Both the position numbers and the translations under genes were made by a program. Below are positions 21,385-33,765 of a stretch of 64,000 nucleotides of DNA, piece after piece. Origin of the DNA: Elephas maximus indicus (taxonomy: Eukaryota; Chordata; Mammalia; Proboscidea; Elephantidae); NCBI RefSeq assembly GCF_024166365.1, contig NC_064835.1, forward strand, positions 65,142,607 to 65,206,606, written 5' to 3'. Position 1 is the first letter of the stretch. Every line of letters starts with the position of its first letter. Under the pieces are notes generated by a model. It made no database searches and had not been told where the DNA came from. It saw only the letters and a program-made list of their open reading frames with translations.

Positions 21385-22629
21385 TTCTAGGGTCCTAAAT
21401 TCTGCTACTAGCCCTGCTTCTGCCTTTATCTCGCCTGTGACATTTAACAAGTCACCCATCCTCTATGGCTTTAAGTTTCCTTTCGGGGCTATTTGGAAAG
21501 ATGGGCTATCCACGTAAGGTGCAGACAAAAAGGGAGTAAAAAAGTCCAGGGGTGGAGGTATCTGGGCAGAGCTTTAGGCTTCAGAGACTTTACATGCTGC
21601 CCACAGGGATCAGGATGGGTGGAGTAAAGGGTGTGCCCAGTGGTCTCTTGGATGGGAGCCATACGGAAAAGCGATGGGTCCACTGTAAAGAAGTAAGAGT
21701 CAAAGATCTTGTTTTGTTTTGTTTTTACTTTTAACTCTTTAGCAATGGCATATATATATTCCAGCTACATCTTCCACTCCTGGAGGTTTATTGGCAGGCA
21801 TCTGAGCCCACTTTAGTATGTTCTGGCATTGTGGTGGATAACAAACAAGGAAGTTGGTCGGCACCACATTTGAATGTTGAGAACCATTCCTATGAGGGAA
21901 TGCTTCCTGGGGGAGAGATTGTGTGAAACTTTGTTTCTTTTGGCTTCTGTACAGTGAGATAAGCCTTGCAAGTGTGTTTACTCTTCCCTTTGTGTTATTC
22001 AGTTATTGTTATTAAAATAAGTGGGTTATTTTTAGAGCAAAAATGGTTAGTGATGCACTGCCTGGGTCATGGTAGCAATATGTACCACATGTGAGATGTG
22101 CTTCATGGAACATGGGACCGATATGGCCCACTTGCAGTTGACACCCCAGGTTTTCAAATAATAAAAAACTACCAGCAAACAATGATTCAGAGTCCATTCC
22201 ATTAGTGAAAAAACATTCCAAAAAATTCCAAAAAAAGAAAAGTTCACCCATGAAAGGGTTAAAGAGGAACTACTTTCAACTTGTTTGGCAATGAGTAGTG
22301 TAGTTAGAAAGAACAATTAGCCAGAATGGAGAGAAGGAGCCTAGATTTGGCAGAAAGATTTGGGTTGGGTCATCCAACAGTGTGAGTGAGGAGAGAGACG
22401 GGCCTGGGTTAGAAGGACTAAGGGCAGGAGACAGAGAGGATGCAAAGTGTGTCCTCACTCTTGAGTGAAGCCTGTGAGGAGGCAGCAGAGGGGACAAGGG
22501 GAACAAGATAGAGGCTGGTTTAGTGAGAAGCTTACATCAACCTTCAGAGAAGTATTATTCCCTGTGGAGTTTATAAAAAGGCTCTTTTATCCACTTCCTC
22601 TCCTTACCCTCCACCCTTTGCTAGATCCT
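21385..22629. other. Intergenic, no feature recognised
   Basis: No exon, RNA gene or nameable repeat was seen. Purine-rich stretches lie at 22320-22520. Confidence 0.5.
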
Positions 22630-22832
22630 CCATGTGAACCAGCTGCTGTCGAGTTGCTCTAACTCATGGCAACCTAATGTATGTCAGAGTAGAACTGTGC
22701 TCCATAGGGTTTTCAACGGCTGATTTTTCAGAAGTAGGTTGCCAGGTCTTTCTTCTAACCTACCTCTACCTCTAGGTGAACTCAAATCACCAACCTTTTG
22801 GTTATGTTGGCTGTTTGCACCACCTAGGGACT
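22630..22832 (-). repeat. AfroSINE variant with RTE-like insert
   Basis: Antisense SINE beginning 'gctgctgtcgagttgctcta' and ending near 'ggctgtttgcaccacctagg'. The middle carries 'ttcagaagtaggttgccagg', a block that resembles the RTE 5' UTR (compare 3400). It is therefore longer than the common AfroSINE. Confidence 0.7.
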
Positions 22833-23879
22833 CCATATTCTCCCTGTGTCAACTATGAAGACACACTTCTCAGATCTCCAACTACAGAGTGTAGTTAACC
22901 GAAGACCTCAGTCACTATGTTCTAAAATTCATCACCTTCTTGGTGCTGAGACCCTTTCTGTCATGGGTACTCCCAGCCAGTGACTGAACGTGGTGGGGAT
23001 ACCAAGGAAGATCCAGTCCTGAGAGACACAGGACTATCTTGATTGGTGACTGTGGCTTGAGGACTCCCCATCCAGCTTGTTGAACTTTTCTGGGACTGCA
23101 CAGCAGTCTAGGGAGCTTCCATCAAACTTCTCCTCCTATATCCTTCACTGGAGTCAGACTTGCATCATGTTTGAAGACTCTCAGGGTCTTCCAGTTCCCT
23201 TCCCATTTTCCCTCATAGACGTTTCCACTAATAATCAATTGTATTTTTAATCCTGAAAAAAAAATTTTTTTTTTTTTGGGGTATCTGCTTCTTGGAGGAC
23301 CTGGACTGACATGCTTTCCTTGCTCAAGAATGGAAACCTCCCTTTGGACTCTTCCAGATCTTCCACCCCCACCTGGCAGTGAGGGGTGACAGGGAGTAGG
23401 TGAGGCCTCAGAAGTGCTCAGCACTCCAGGGATGAGGCTGGCTCTCCTTCCTCTCATGAGGACCTCTGAAGCCAAGAGAACTTGTTTTCGTCAGTGAAGC
23501 AACTGGTCTGCCATGGGCCTCACCATGGACGACTGCAGCAGTCCATCTGTATGTATTGTCTGCCTCCTCATCCCCCACTCACTGCTCTTTGACTTCAGCC
23601 ATTCTCCCTAAACTGCCTCATGTTGGTGTGGTGGGTAAATAAGAGACTGGGAGGAGCCTCCAATAGCTTCCTGGAATCTCTACTCCTTTCTTGACCCCGT
23701 TCCTCCCCACTGTCAGCCTCCCTTTTTGCAGAGAGACCCCCTTCACAGAAAAGTTAGGAACCACGTAGCTTAAGTTTTAGGATATGAAGACCTAAAACTT
23801 TCCAACAAGAAACAAAAAGGAAAGATAGGTGGCTAAGGAAACTTCACAAGATTTCTCTGTTTACTTACTGTGGATTTTA
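22833..23879. other. Intergenic, no feature recognised
   Basis: No gene seen. A short A-run next to a T-run at 23258-23278 could form a small hairpin. Confidence 0.5.
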
Positions 23880-24085
23880 AAAATATTTACTGAATGATTA
23901 TTGCACTAGATACTGGTTGTCATTTTGTGGGTTTCCACATTTAATCCTTCCAACCCGGTGAGGTAGGTACTATTTTAACCCTATTTTGCAGATTATTAGC
24001 CCTCTTTGGCGGAGACGACTTGCTCTGAGATCATAAAGCTAGCGAAGAGTGGAGGTAAGATTTGAACTAAAGTCATCTAACTTCA
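23880..24085 (-). repeat. MIR fragment
   Basis: The antisense MIR pattern 'ccggtgaggtaggtactatt' is followed by 'cagattattagccc' and 'aagctagcgaagagtgga'. Confidence 0.8.
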
Positions 24086-24249
24086 GAACTGCTTATTTAT
24101 GCAACAGATATTTATTTGAGTGTCTGACATTATTCTGGGTACTTGGGATGCAACAGACACCAAAACAGTCAAAGATTCTTGCCCTCATTGAGCTTATAGT
24201 CTAGGGTTTATTGTATCTTACCTTTATTATGTCTTACCTAATTCCTTTG

Positions 24250-24425
24250 CCAGGAAAATTGTTGATTCCAGAGTTAGACCTGAGTTGGAACTTCTGCTCT
24301 GCCACACACTGTCTGTTACCCTGGGCAAACCACTGTGGCTCTCTTTTTCTGTTTCCTTACCTGTTCCGTGAGGGCTAAGCAGGTCCAGCTCAGAGGTATT
24401 GTTTAGGGTGGAACCAGGCTGTGTA
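24250..24425 (+). repeat. MIR fragment
   Basis: Sense MIR core: 'gttggaacttctgctctgcc', 'ttaccctgggcaaaccactg', 'tttccttacctgttc'. Confidence 0.75.
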
Positions 24426-24504
24426 GCAATGTGTGGTATGCTGTAGGTACAAAACAGGACAGCCCCTAAATAGGATATAGAACTGGAAATAGACTTAAAT
24501 ATAT

Positions 24505-25308
24505 GTATTTTTTATTTTATTGTTGTTGAGAATATACATAGCAAAACATACACCAATCCAATAGTTTCTACATGTACCATTCAGTGACATTGATTATATT
24601 TTTCGAGTTGTACAACTCTTCTCACCCTCCTTTTCTGTGTTGTTTCTCCTTCATTAGCATAAACTCACTGCCCCCTAAGTTTCCCATCTAATCTTTCCAG
24701 TTGCTGTTGTCAATTTGATCCCATATATGATCTTGAAAGAGCACAATGCTCAAGGCAGACTTTCTTTACTTGTTAAGCTAAACTATCGTTTGGTTTTAAG
24801 AAGGCTTCTGGGAACATTTTTGGTGTAAGGTTTACAGATTATCTCAGGGCAAAAGTTTCAGGGGTTCATCCAGCCTCCGTGACTTCAGAAAGTCTGGATT
24901 CCATGAGAATTTTAACTTCTGTTCTGCGTTTCCCCCCTTTGATGAGGATTTTTCTATAGAATCTTTGATCAAAATATTTGGTAGTGGTAGGGAGGCACCA
25001 TCCAGTTCTTCTGGTTTCATGGCAGTGGAAGCAGTTATTCATGGAGGCAATTAGCCACACATTCCACATCCTTTTCTGACTCTCCTTCTTTCTCTGCTGC
25101 TCTAGGATAACAGAGACCAGTTTTTGTGCCTTGAATGGCAGCTTGCAAGCTTTTAAGACCATAGGCACCATGCAAAGAACTAGGAGGTAGAACAGAAGCA
25201 CTAAACATGTTATTAGGCCAGTTAACTGGGTTGTCCATGAAACCATGACCCTCAACCTTCAAATCAAGAAAGCAAATCCCATGAGGTTTTTGGCTGTACA
25301 TAAGCAGT
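24505..25308 (-). repeat. 0.8-kb L1-3'UTR-like retroposon, copy 1
   Basis: This antisense unit begins 'tattgttgttgagaatatac' and ends near 'ggctgtacataagcag'. Its interior shares phrases with the young L1 3' UTR of this genome ('ccatccagttcttctgg', 'aagcttttaagaccat'). The second copy at 44925-45723 has nearly the same two ends. No ORF2 sequence is attached. Confidence 0.65.
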
Positions 25309-25480
25309 TTCAGCAGCTACTCTTTTTTGTTTTTGTTGTTGTTATAAGTATGTCTATCACACAACTTTTGTCAACTTTTTGATAGCAATTGCAATAATCA
25401 GCTGTGAAACCCTACCCTTAATCAATTTGATTTTTCCATCACCATTAACATCTACCTTTCCTCCTCCCTCCCACCCCTGT

Positions 25481-26140
25481 TGTTGTTGTTAGGTGCCGTC
25501 GGATCGACTCGAACTCATAGTGACCCTATGTACAATAGAACGAAACACTACTCAGTCCTGCGCCATCCTCACAATCATTGCTATGCTTGAGCCCATTGTT
25601 GCAGCCAGTGTGTCAATCCATCTCACCGAGGGTCTTCCTCTTTTTCACTGACCCTCAGCTTTACCAAGCATGATGTCTTTCTCCAGGGACTGATCCCTCT
25701 TGATAACATGTCCAAAGTGTATGAGACATGGTCTCGCCCTCCTTGCTTCTAAGGAGCACTCTGGTTGCATTTCTTCTAAGACAGATTGTTCGTTCTTTTG
25801 GCAGTCCATGGTATACTGAATATTCTTCGCCAACACCACAATTCAAAGGTGTCTATTCTTCTTTGGTATTCCTTATTCATTGCCCAGCTTTCACATTCAT
25901 ATGAGGCGTTTGAAAACACCATGGCTTGGGTCAGGTGCACCTTAGTCCTCAAGGTGATATCTTTGCTTTTTAACACTTTAAAGAGATCTCTTGCAGCCGA
26001 TTTACCCCAGGGCAATGCGTTGTTTGATTTCTTGACTGCTGCTTCCATGAGTGTTGATTGTGGATCCAAGTGAAGTGAAATCTTTGACAAACTCAGTCTT
26101 GTCTCCATTTGTCATGATGTTGCTTATTGGTAGCCTTGCC
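25481..26140 (-). repeat. RTE LINE 3' end with reverse-transcriptase tail
   Basis: On the minus strand, 26108 to about 25640 encodes the decayed C-terminal part of an RTE reverse transcriptase, with the motif class 'LGSTI...AAxxLFKxLKSKDxTLRTKVxLxxAMVF' and 'CWRRIxxIPWTAKRTN'. The element ends in 'gaactcatagtgaccctatg' and a (GTT)n tail near 25481-25490. That tail is shared with AfroSINEs, which supports RTE as their mobilising partner. Confidence 0.8.
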
Positions 26141-26789
26141 TCGCCCCTGTCCCTGTGGATTTGCTTTCTCCAAGTTCCTGCTAAGTTGTGAGCTCCTTTG
26201 GGGCAGAAACTGGTTTAAGCTAAATTTGATTTCTCCTCAGGAACCCTCTCCAAACAGGCTTTTAGATGTTTGGTTTAATTCGGTGGCTACTGGCTTTGTC
26301 AGACTCTTATTTTGTTATCTATTTTCCCTAATTCTCCAGGTGCTTCTTCTGCATTTTTTTTAAACTGGTGTTTATAAACTTTGTTTTGGAACTTTTCCCT
26401 TTATTTGTGAATTTGGTTATCTAAAGCAGTGCTATTTTGATCTGAGCTATAATGTTACATTTCCCTAATTTTTTCTGCACAGAGACTGATGAGAAAGTAT
26501 TATGGAATTGACTCTGTAGCCTGCAGTGGTGGTCCTGGGGGAGAGGGAATTGTTAGCTGGACTGAGACTGAGTTATTTGAGTCCTCATTATTTCTTTAAT
26601 AGATGGATTCCTGTCCAGGTCTGGCCACTTGAATCAGCTTAGAAGAGGGGGGTAACATTTAAAGCTGGGGTGGAGGTGAGAGTCTGGGGTCCTGGAGCCA
26701 GAAGTAATTTGAAGCTGGCTTACTTGAAATGTTAAATGTTTCTGCAAAGATTACAACTTCTCCCTGGCAACTGAGGCTGGAGGTGTATA
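26141..26789. other. Intergenic, no feature recognised
   Basis: No gene or repeat identified between the RTE tail and the pseudogene. Continuous WDR82 homology starts near 26790. Confidence 0.5.
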
Positions 26790-27740
26790 TCCTCATTCAA
26801 AGACCAAAGAGAACCCTGTACAGTAAGAGATACGGTGTGGACCTCATCAGATACACACATGAGGCAAACCCAGTCATTTACAGCTCTAAGAAAATAGATG
26901 ATACTGTTTGTTACCTGACCTTGCGTGACAACAAATACATCAGATACTTTCCTGGACATAACAAAAGGGTGGCAGCCTTGTCCATGTCACCTGGGGGTGA
27001 CATTTTCATTTCTGGGTCTCTCGATAAAACCATTAGACCCTGGGACCTTTGGTCTCCTAACTGCCAGGGCCTCATGCATTTTCAGGGCAAGCCAGTTTGT
27101 TCTTTTGATCCAGAAGGGTTAATTTTTGCTGCAGGTGTTAATTCTGGAATGGTCAAACTTTACGATCTTCATTCTTTTGATGAGGGACTGTTTGCGACGT
27201 TTAAGGTACAATACAATCAGACTTGTGAGTGGATAGGACTGAAGTTCAGCAAGGATGGCAAACTCATCCTCACCCTCACCAATGGCAGCTTCATCCATCT
27301 CATTGATGCATTCAAGGGAGTGGTGATGCACGCATTTGAGGGTTATGCCAACAGCAAAACTCTCACACTGGAGGCTTCATTTACTCCAGACTCCCAGTTT
27401 ATTATGATTGGTTCAGAGGATGGCAAGATCCACGTCTGGAATGGAGAGAGCGGCATCAAAGTAGCTGTGTTGGATGGAAAACACACAGGTCCCATCACAT
27501 GTTTCTAGTTCAACCCCAAGTTCATGACCTTTGTCCATGCGTGTTCCAACATGGTCTTCTGGTTGCCTACCGTTGATGACTGACCTTGATGTTGCTCAGC
27601 TGTCTGTGAGGCGCAAGCAAGAAAAAACTCAGAGGGGACTGAGACCATACTGGGATTGGATCATTTGACTGGGGTGGAGAGCATCCTTCACATGGCCTTC
27701 TCACAGATGTACTGCTGTACGTCTACTCAAGCAAAAAAAT
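26790..27740 (+). pseudogene. WDR82: WDR82 processed pseudogene
   Basis: The frame reads as WDR82, the WD40 adaptor of the SETD1A/B histone H3K4 methyltransferase complexes and of the PNUTS-PP1 phosphatase complex. The match runs without introns from the '[19 protein letters not shown]' region through successive WD repeats ('[19 protein letters not shown]', '[11 protein letters not shown]') to the normal C-terminus at the TGA 27581-27583. What follows looks like 3' UTR. The N-terminal part is missing and one glutamine codon has become TAG at 27506-27508; the frame is otherwise open. Loss of introns and 5' truncation indicate an L1-mediated retrocopy. An antisense L1 follows directly. Confidence 0.92.
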
Positions 27741-28240
27741 CCCCGTGCCATGCTTCTTCCCACCCCTGGTAACCACTCATCAACTTTGGTCCCTGTACAT
27801 TTGCCTGTTCTTGTCTTTTCATATCAGTAAGGACATATAATATTGGTCCTTTTGTAATAACTTATTTCATTCAACATAATGTCTTCAAGCTCCATCCATA
27901 TTGTAACATGTATCAAGACTTCATTTTTTCTACTGTCTGAGTGGTTGGTACTCCATTGTATGTATGTACCACATTTTGTTTATACATTCATCTGTTGTTG
28001 GGCATTTAAGTTGCTTTTACCTTCTGGCTATTGTGAATAGTGCCGTAATGAACATTGGTGTACAAGTCTCTACTTCCAAATTCCATGTAGGTGTGGAATT
28101 GCTGGGTCATATGGTAATTCTATTTTTATTTTTTTAGGAACTGCTACACTGTTTTCAACAATAGCTGTATGATTTTGTATTCCTATCAGCAATAGATAGG
28201 AGTTCCAGTTTTTCTGCATTCTCGTGGGAATTGACTTTTA
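27741..28240 (-). repeat. Old L1 3' end, antisense
   Basis: Antisense L1M-type blocks: 'ggtaaccactcatcaac', 'catttcattcaacataatgtc', 'gtgtggaattgctgggtcat'. It directly follows the WDR82 retrocopy. Confidence 0.75.
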
Positions 28241-28429
28241 GTGATAATGTACAATTAGGGCATAGGGCTAGGGGCAAGGGAGGTCAAGGTTCAATGCCAG
28301 ATTGCCTGATGTACTGTGGTAGTGGTGTTGGTGAGGGCTTCAGCCATATCAGGTGCTTGGTGGTGGTCTGACTGGAGAAGTTCTTGACCTACTTCATAGA
28401 TGCTAGCTAGCATCATCTTTGTCCCTTTT

Positions 28430-29860
28430 TCCCCAAGGCTTCCCTGGCTGTCCTGACAAGTATCTTGGAGGTTCTTCACCTTGTAGCTTGGCTAGGGTGT
28501 ATGAAAAACCCTTGATAATATTGACCGTGTTACTTTTGAGCAACCTGAATATGATGTGTCTTGGTGTAGTTCCGTCATGTTTCTTGGGCCTGGTGTTTGT
28601 TGAGCATCTTGGACATGTGAGTTCACAGTTCTTATTAAGTTTTGGAAGTTCTCAGCCATTTTTCTTGTTTTGTATTTTTCATGTTCCCCCTTCTTTTTTG
28701 GCAACTCCAGTTGTCTGCTTAAAGTTGTCCAACAGCTCACTGATCCTCTTTTCATTTCTTAAATTCTTTCTGCTCTCTGTATTTCATTTTAGATAGTTTC
28801 TATTGTTATGCCTTCAAGTTTACTAATCTCTGTGATGTCTAATCCGTTGTTAATCACACCCAGTGTATTTTTTTTGTTTCGGACGTTGTAGTTTTCATCT
28901 CCAGAAGTCTGATTTGAATCTTTTTTTCTTTTTTAAATCTTCCACGTCTCTAGTTAACTTTTCAAACATACAGAATACAGTTGTAAAGTTTGTTTTAATG
29001 TCCTTCTCTGCTAATTCTAATGTCTTTGTCATTTCTGGGTTGATTTCAAGTGATTATTGTTCTCATAGGGGTTTTGTTTTCCTGCTTTTTTGCATGCTTG
29101 GTAATCTTTGATTAGATGCTGGACATTGTGATTTCACCTCTTCAGGTGCTGGATATTTTTATATTCTTATAAATTTCCTTGAGCTTTATTCTTTGATGAA
29201 GTTAAATTACTTAGAAACAGCTAGATTCTTTCAGGTCTAGCTTTTCTGACTTGTGAGGCAGATTCAGAGCGGTGCCCAGTTTAGGGCTAATTATTCTCTA
29301 CAAATGAGTTCTTCCTAAGAACACTACCCAATACTGCATGAGCTATGAATTTTTCCAGTCTGGCTGGTGGAAACAGGCACTATTGCAGCTAGCCAGTGAG
29401 CACCAGCTGCTGTTATTTTTAACCCTTACAAATTATTCTTCCTCAGGTACTTACCTTACACACACACACTGATCAGTATTCTGATAAATACTCAAGGGGG
29501 ACCAGCTGCAGCTCTATGGTGCTCTATATCTGTACAGGTCTCTCCTGTCTGGTACTCTGTCCTATAAACTCTACTTGCCGTGTTCTTTCTGGACTCTCAG
29601 CTCTGTCTCCTCAACTCAGCGAGCCTGCTGAGCTTTGCCTGTCCTTCTTCCCTGTGCTAAGCTAGGCCAATCATAGGGTTCACCTTTTTTATTTTCTTTA
29701 TCTCAGGGATCGCTGCCCTTTACGTCACGATGCCCAGTGTCTTAGAACCATTGCTTCCTGCATGCTGTCTGGTTTTTTCCCCCAAGAGGGTGGGTAAACA
29801 CAGTCCCTGCTTCTACATCTCGGCCAGAAGCAAATGTCCTTGTTAGACCACTTTCGTTCT
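28430..29860 (-). repeat. Old L1 ORF1 and 5' UTR, antisense
   Basis: It follows the antisense order of an old L1: ORF1-like ('tcaagtttactaatctctgt', 'cccagtgtattttttttg'), then a 5' UTR ending near 'tctacatctcggccagaagc'. Part of the same family recurs at 47910-48134. Probably the 5' portion of the same element whose 3' end is at 27741-28240. Confidence 0.65.
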
Positions 29861-29865
29861 GAACT

Positions 29866-29985
29866 GCTGTTGTCAGCTGCTGTTGAGTCAACCCTAACTC
29901 ATGGCTACCTTATAGGCCGACCCAAACTACTGGATGGCTCCAGGGATGCTCTTAGTGAATCCTAGGGCATCTCAGTAGATTTGCG
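29866..29985 (-). repeat. AfroSINE-tail fragment
   Basis: The sequence 'cagctgctgttgagtcaacc' then 'actcatggctaccttat' matches the tail shared by AfroSINE and RTE; the remainder is diverged. Truncated. Confidence 0.5.
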
Positions 29986-31439
29986 TCTAGCTCCTGTTTC
30001 ACAGTTCTTAAAGTAAATGCATTGTTCCTCCCCACATCATCTAGGCGAGGTTGGTGTTACAGGTGAAGGTGATATGTCTGGTTCTGTGGGCAGACAATGG
30101 AGTCCTCAAGGATATACCCGCAGTGGTCAACACTGGCAAGAAACAGTCTTTCTGTCTAGTGCGGTATCCTCTTAGTGTTGGTCAGGGGTCCCTGGGATGG
30201 GGGGTTCTGGATAGTGTCACTTTTTAGTTTCAATGTTCTCCAGCAAGACATGTTTGTTCCAGGAGCTCAGGTACCACTATCAGAAGACAAAAAACAGGAA
30301 CTCTAGAGAGTACTTGCTGACCCAGACAATTCTTCTCTATCTTCCCACCCAGGAGGGCCCAGGACCTGAGCATGATCAGGGCTGTGGACTCCAGGGTACA
30401 CCTGGAGGCCAGGCTGGGCCATGGTTGGTGCACATTACTGGGCTCCCAGGCTGGAAACCATTCAGTATTGGGTTCATGAGGAGCCATCAAGCTGCACTAA
30501 CAGTTTCTTTTAAAAGACAGCCATAACCCATCACAAGGAAATAATCAATGAATCCAGATGTAGAGACATTCTGCAAGCAACTGGCCCAGACTTTTCAAAA
30601 TGTCAGTGTTATGAAAGATAAAAAGAGATGTGTATGAGTGGTAGTGGTGGTGGTAAGTCTGTTCTAGATTAAAGGAAACTAAAGAGCCATCACAATCAAA
30701 TGCAATGTATCAAATCTAATTGGATTCTGGAGTCAGGGAATAAAACCTCGGCTGTAGGAAACTGTTTATAGACATTTATATACAGTATTAGATATTACTG
30801 TACCCATGTTAAATTCCTTGGTGCGATAATGGTATTATGAATATGGAGGAGAATGTCCTTGTTCTTAGGTGATAAATGCTGAAATATCCAGTTGTCTGCA
30901 ATTTACTTTCAAATGATTCAGCAAGAAAAAACACATATGTGTGCGTGCAACACGCACACACACACACTCACACATACATATATACAGTTTTGTGTCTCTT
31001 AACCTCCAGGGTACATTCTGTGAAAGAGGACGTTATATGATTTGAATGTTGTGGGAACGCTATATAGCATTTAGCAGTTTGCAAGGTGTGGCCTGGGCAG
31101 AAGGGCGTTGCCTCTGTGCTGGGGGCTGCGCTGCCCTGGCCCAAGGCTGGAGACACAGGGAGGCAGGGACTTGGGGCACGGACCAGTGAGCTTGGAGCCA
31201 CGGGGCACTGGGTAGCATTTCACAGTTTATAAGGAACTTTCAAAAGTCTTGGTGCTTTTAAACCCTCCTTGACTTCAGGTGAGAATGTGGAGAGTCAGGT
31301 GTCAGATCCTAGAGAATTTTGTTAAAGAGTATAAAGATTTTTGGTTTACTTTTCAGGGTAATGAGAGGCTGACATGATCAGGTTTATGTTTTAAAATCCC
31401 ATCTTTCCTCCCGTTTCTCTCCATATACCCAGAAAATGT
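29986..31439. other. Intergenic, with a short CA/TG microsatellite
   Basis: No gene recognised. An imperfect CA/TG tract lies at about 30930-30985. The remainder shows no named repeat. Confidence 0.5.
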
Positions 31440-32735
31440 TCCTAGTGTTTAAATTCTTCCTTACTGGGCCCAAACATGGGGTCTTTGTGGTCCTGGTGGT
31501 TCATGCTCCAGGAAAAGCACCCAGGAACCAGGGGATTTCCCATCAAGCCACACTTGCTGAGAAGAGGACTAAATGAGATTAAACAAGTGAGCAGAGAGAA
31601 AGATGGGTTAAGATAGGTGCCAAGACACATGGAGCTCTCTAAGGAACTAGGAAACAAGCTGAAGAGACAAGAACCTTCATCCAGAACCAGAAGAGAGAGA
31701 AAACCTTCCCCTCCAGCCGGCACTCTGATTTTGGACTTCTAACACCATGTTTATTCGATCTGTATGCTAAGCAAATAATCTCAGGAGCTGGGCTATATGT
31801 AGAAGAACGCAGCATCAGAATTGGAGGAGACGCAATAACAACCTGCAATATGCAGATGACAAAAACTTGCTTGCTGAAAGTGAAGAGGACTTGGAGCCCT
31901 TACTGATGAAGATCAGAGACTACAGGCCTCAGTATGGATTGTACCTCAACATAAAGAAAACAAAAGTTTTTGCAACTAGACCAATAAGCAGCATCATAAT
32001 AAATGGAGAAATATCGATGTTGTCAAGGATTTCATTTTACTTGGATCCACAATCAACTCCCAAGGAAGCAGCAGTCAAGAATCAAATGACACATTGCATT
32101 AGGCAAATCTGCTGCAAAAGACCTCTTTAAATTGTTGAAAAGCAAAGATGTCACTTTGAGGACTAAGGTGTGCCTGACCCAAGCCATGGTATTTTCGATC
32201 ACCTCATATGCACGTGAAAGCTGGAGAATGGAATAAGGAAGACCAAAGAAGAGCTGATGCCTTTGAATTATAGTGTTGGCAAAGAATATTGAATATACCA
32301 TGGGTGGCCAGAAGAATGAACAAATCTGTCTTGAAAGAAGTACAGCCAGACTTCTCCTTAGAAGGAAGAATGGCAAGACTTCATCTCAGGTACTTTGGAC
32401 ATATTATCAGGAGGGACCAGTCCCTGGAGAAGGACATCATACTTGGTAAAGTAGAGCATCAGCAAAAAAGAGGAAGAGGCTCAACTAGATGGATTGACAC
32501 AGTGGCTGCTACAATGGGCTCAAACATAGTAACGATTATGAGGATGGCCCAGTATCGAGCAGTGTTTACTTCTGGTGTACATAGGGTCACTATGAGTTAG
32601 AACCAACTCAACAGCAAGTAACAACTACAACAACAGCCTCTTACAGTGTGAGAAAATAAACTTCTGTTTGTTAAAGCCATCCACTTGTGATATTTCTGTT
32701 ATAGCAGTGCTTGATGGCTAATAACCCACTCTCAG
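31440..32735 (+). repeat. MaLR-type LTR split by an RTE insertion
   Basis: The LTR left part ends near 31750 ('gccggcactctgattttgga'). Its right part resumes at about 32638 ('gtgagaaaataaacttctgt', 'gccatccacttgtgatattt'), the usual 3' end of a MaLR LTR. The left boundary is approximate. Confidence 0.65.
31750..32637 (+). mobile_element. RTE LINE 3' fragment inserted in the LTR
   Basis: Sense RTE sequence. Near 31850 it encodes the reverse-transcriptase catalytic-site motif as QYADD, followed by 'LAESEEDLE'. Further on come 'RRDQSLEKDIILGK' and 'GRGSTRWIDT', typical of the BovB/RTE C-terminus. Frames are broken. The end 'gggtcactatgagttagaac' followed by CAA-rich repeats is the tail shared with AfroSINE. 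Confidence 0.82.
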
Positions 32736-33696
32736 GAAAGGGAGTCATGCCTGTGTCAGGGAGGTGTGGTGTTGGGGGGCTGCCAGGCCTCTTGTGGTCA
32801 GGGAAGAGGAACAGTTAGTTCTAGAGTTTACAGACAGAACTTAACACAAGCAACAGTATGTTGTTGATGGAAATTAGTGGGAATGGACAAATGTGTTCTC
32901 AGAATGGAGAATTCCCAAGATGGATGGGGGCTCACTCCTTCCATTTAATACTGGAGTCTGTATCTTTGCCCCACTCTGGGTATCCCTGATAGCATTTGAC
33001 AGTGTCTGTCATCCTTCTGTCCCAAACTTATGGCCTAATTCCCTTCTAGATTCGTGCCCACTCTACATTCAAGTGGGAGAGCAAGGTTGGAGAAAAACCA
33101 CCTAATTGGACAGACTGGGGCCATAGGAGGAAAGCATTACATGCCCCTCAGTGGTGTGTGGAAATGAGCTCTTAGCTCTCAAGAGCCAGTTGTGTACATC
33201 TCTTCTCAACTCTGTTTTCAGTGACATCATATTGGTAGCTTGAAATTTGCCATGGTAGGAATATTTACATGATGGCAATTGGCAAATGCTACAATTTTTC
33301 CCCTCTAGAACTAGAGGGCCAGTTGTTAAACATCTGTGAGCTTACCACTGCATATTCCATTTATTTAAGATTCTCTTCTACCTTTTATTTTCCACATTGA
33401 AGTCTTAAAGGACTTTTCTCTTGGACTAATGGATTTAACCTTAAGAATAGGCTTAGTCTTAAGAATATCACTTATAAAAAAGATCTTAGAAACATAAGGA
33501 GAAAATGTCCCCTCCCCCAAACTATAGGAAAGCAGGCATAATTTAAACTAAGTTCTGATAGAGAAGTGTATTGTGAATATTCACAAAGAGCATCAGTTTT
33601 ACTCTCTTGCCCAGTGGGGACACATAGGTAAAAGTGTATAATTCTATTCTGTTTTCGTATAAGATACCTGGACTTCAGAAATTGTTGTTATGTACT
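32736..33696. other. Intergenic, no feature recognised
   Basis: No exon found. 32950-33080 weakly recalls an L2-type 3' end, but I could not confirm it. Confidence 0.45.
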
Positions 33697-33765
33697 TGTG
33701 TTAGTTATTTAGTGCTGTTATAACAGAAATACCACAAATGAATGGCTTTAATAAGCAGAAATATG

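Noticed and set aside
26729-27508. A functional intronless WD40 gene
   Set aside because: The N-terminus before the PKRTLYSK region does not match WDR82, and the frame stops one repeat early although homology continues in frame to 27583.
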